64,000 nt of DNA from Clostridium sp. KNHs205 (GTDB taxonomy: Bacteria; Bacillota; Clostridia; Lachnospirales; Lachnospiraceae), in contig NZ_JNLE01000005.1 of the NCBI RefSeq assembly GCF_000702945.1, positions 868,001-932,000 on the forward strand, given 5' to 3'. The first letter of the stretch is position 1. Every line of letters starts with the position of its first letter. This document shows, piece by piece, positions 63,039 to 64,000 of this stretch. The translations under genes were made by a program, and so were the position numbers. A model generated the notes under the pieces. That model made no database searches, was not told the origin of the DNA, and saw only the letters and a list, made by a program, of their open reading frames with translations.

Positions 63039-63503
63039 TTACGTTCCATCCGCAAGGTCACTAAGAATATCTTCATAAGAAGTATCAGGTGACCAGTACT
63101 TTATGGCAATATTGTCTTCTGTATGGTATATATAAGCACAGATACTTTTATTATCCTGCATCCAGATGTCTGCCTTGAGCTTTTTACTGAGACCTTCCTG
63201 CATCAGGTCAAAGGAATACTTTCGAAAAACTTCTCCTTCATAATGCCTTGGATCAAGACCTATCTGCACAGATGCAGCAATCTGCAGTTTGGTAATATCC
63301 TGATTCAAAAAGTCCTTAGATATTATCGGCGCAGTTTTGCTAAACTTATCACTGCCTGCAATATCCCAGCCATATTCTCTCAGGACCTTTTCACTATGCA
63401 GTACCGGATAGTAGGTTTTGTAAGTAAGTACAATAAATAGGCAGATTAATAAAACCGTTACACTAACTGCAAAGTATAATTTACCTCTGGATATTTTAGT
63501 CAT
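63039..63503 (-). CDS. DUF4830-like membrane-anchored protein
   Basis: The 154-residue protein has one N-terminal membrane segment (LYFAVSVTVLLICLFIVL) and an extracellular domain with VLREYGWDIAGSD, the start of DUF4830, and FLNQDITKLQIAASVQIGLDP. The family is found in Clostridia and has no known function. A signal-anchor rather than a cleaved signal peptide is likely. No partner gene is visible. Confidence 0.7.
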   Translation of the reverse strand: MTKISRGKLYFAVSVTVLLICLFIVLTYKTYYPVLHSEKVLREYGWDIAGSDKFSKTAPIISKDFLNQDITKLQIAASVQIGLDPRHYEGEVFRKYSFDLMQEGLSKKLKADIWMQDNKSICAYIYHTEDNIAIKYWSPDTSYEDILSDLADGT

Positions 63504-63690
63504 ACTTTCCTCTCTTTCGCCGTCTTAAGCGGCACCAATATGAAATTTCCTGTAATTCTAAACTCTTTCTTACCAATTACAATGTCTCTGCTGCCTATAC
63601 ATTAATCCCCGTTAGCACAAAAATTTCCAGCCCCTGCATTCTTAGTATATTATATTCTGGTTATCTGAATAAAATTATGTCCTTTTACTA

Positions 63691-63996
63691 TCAGGGAGAA
63701 ATAGTCCATATAGTAAAATACTTCAGATATATCCTTCCTGTTAATACTCTGTTCTCTGATGCACCTTCGAATATGTACCCTCCCCCTACCTGTTCTTTGA
63801 ATTTAACTTGATACGTATCTTCTATATAAGAAAACAACGCTTCACTATCTGCCTTCTTCGTAAGAAATACCGTTTCTTGCTCTCCCTTAGCGCCGGCCCT
63901 TTCCGCCTGGGCATATTCATCGCCAATTGTCAGCATAAAAATAGCCTTAACATATTGGAGCGGATTTCCCTCCTGAAAAATCGTATCCTTCCCCAT
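63691..63996 (-). CDS. Unrecognised protein, start near the window edge
   Basis: An open frame of 101 residues ends at 63691. It contains EYAQAERAGAKGEQETVFL and VKFKEQVGGGYIFEGASENRVLTGRIYLKYF. The ATG at 63996 is only four bases from the edge, so the real start may lie outside. No family is recognised; the composition looks protein-like, and the gene is on the same strand as the DUF4830-like one. Confidence 0.45.
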   Translation of the reverse strand: MGKDTIFQEGNPLQYVKAIFMLTIGDEYAQAERAGAKGEQETVFLTKKADSEALFSYIEDTYQVKFKEQVGGGYIFEGASENRVLTGRIYLKYFTIWTISP

Positions 63997-64000
63997 AACA

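Overview
The window looks like a chromosomal segment of a low-GC, spore-forming anaerobic Clostridium relative, most probably a plant-polysaccharide-degrading member of the Lachnospiraceae. This is inferred from gene content: an LplABC-type sugar ABC transporter with its YesM/YesN-type two-component system, a GH94 phosphorylase, a secreted GH11 xylanase, a Csp-like subtilase, an anaerobic CyuA-type cysteine desulfidase and strong Gram-positive Shine-Dalgarno sites. No rRNA, tRNA or CRISPR array was recognised.

Left part (1-34290), ordinary chromosome. A truncated GNAT acetyltransferase and cyuA are followed by an accessory gap holding a 214-bp palindromic MITE-like element, an IS256-like transposase remnant and a DUF6273 gene. 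A minus-strand carbohydrate locus (17474 down to 3797) encodes a PrsA/SurA-like lipoprotein, two permeases, a binding protein, a sensor kinase, an AraC-type response regulator, a chemoreceptor, a GH94 phosphorylase and a cupin: sense, import and phosphorolyse an oligosaccharide. Divergent from it is a GH11 xylanase flanked by a perfect 21-bp inverted repeat, then a formylglycine-generating-enzyme-like lipoprotein. Next come ppk1-ppx (polyphosphate), a DUF5662 gene, a repeat-rich gap, an amino-acid permease, a lipoprotein, a MATE exporter, a nitrite/sulfite reductase, an MFS transporter with a ROK regulator, and two small genes.

Mobile element (about 34291-61773, 27.5 kb). A subtilase gene is split exactly after its catalytic His motif: the 5' part ends at about 34298 and the 3' part resumes at about 61766. 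An 8-bp sequence (ACATGTGA) is present at both junctions and a large serine recombinase lies just inside the left one. Joining the flanks restores a continuous GHGTHVTG reading frame. Joining the element ends gives an attP-like site with imperfect inverted arms. No conjugation or phage structural genes were seen.

The cargo is a co-directional minus-strand biosynthetic cluster (58865 down to 36659), which I do not recognise as any described pathway. It encodes nine radical-SAM proteins (three of one paralogous type, three of a second, one singleton, two with a cobalamin-binding-like N-terminus), two glycosyltransferase-like proteins (one with an extra C-terminal domain), two related helical proteins, a 119-residue acidic peptide with a RiPP-leader-like segment, an ABC-2 exporter, a sugar-nucleotidyltransferase-like enzyme, a one-module NRPS (A-PCP-C), an aspartate decarboxylase (PanD) and a methylthioribose kinase (MtnK). 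A terminator ends the unit. Near the right end lie a CPBP membrane protease, a decayed ABC exporter tail and a secreted alpha/beta hydrolase. The likely outcome is a highly modified, possibly glycosylated small molecule or peptide; this is inference.

Right flank (61766-64000): the 3' half of the subtilase, a bidirectional terminator, a DUF4830-like protein and an unrecognised small ORF.
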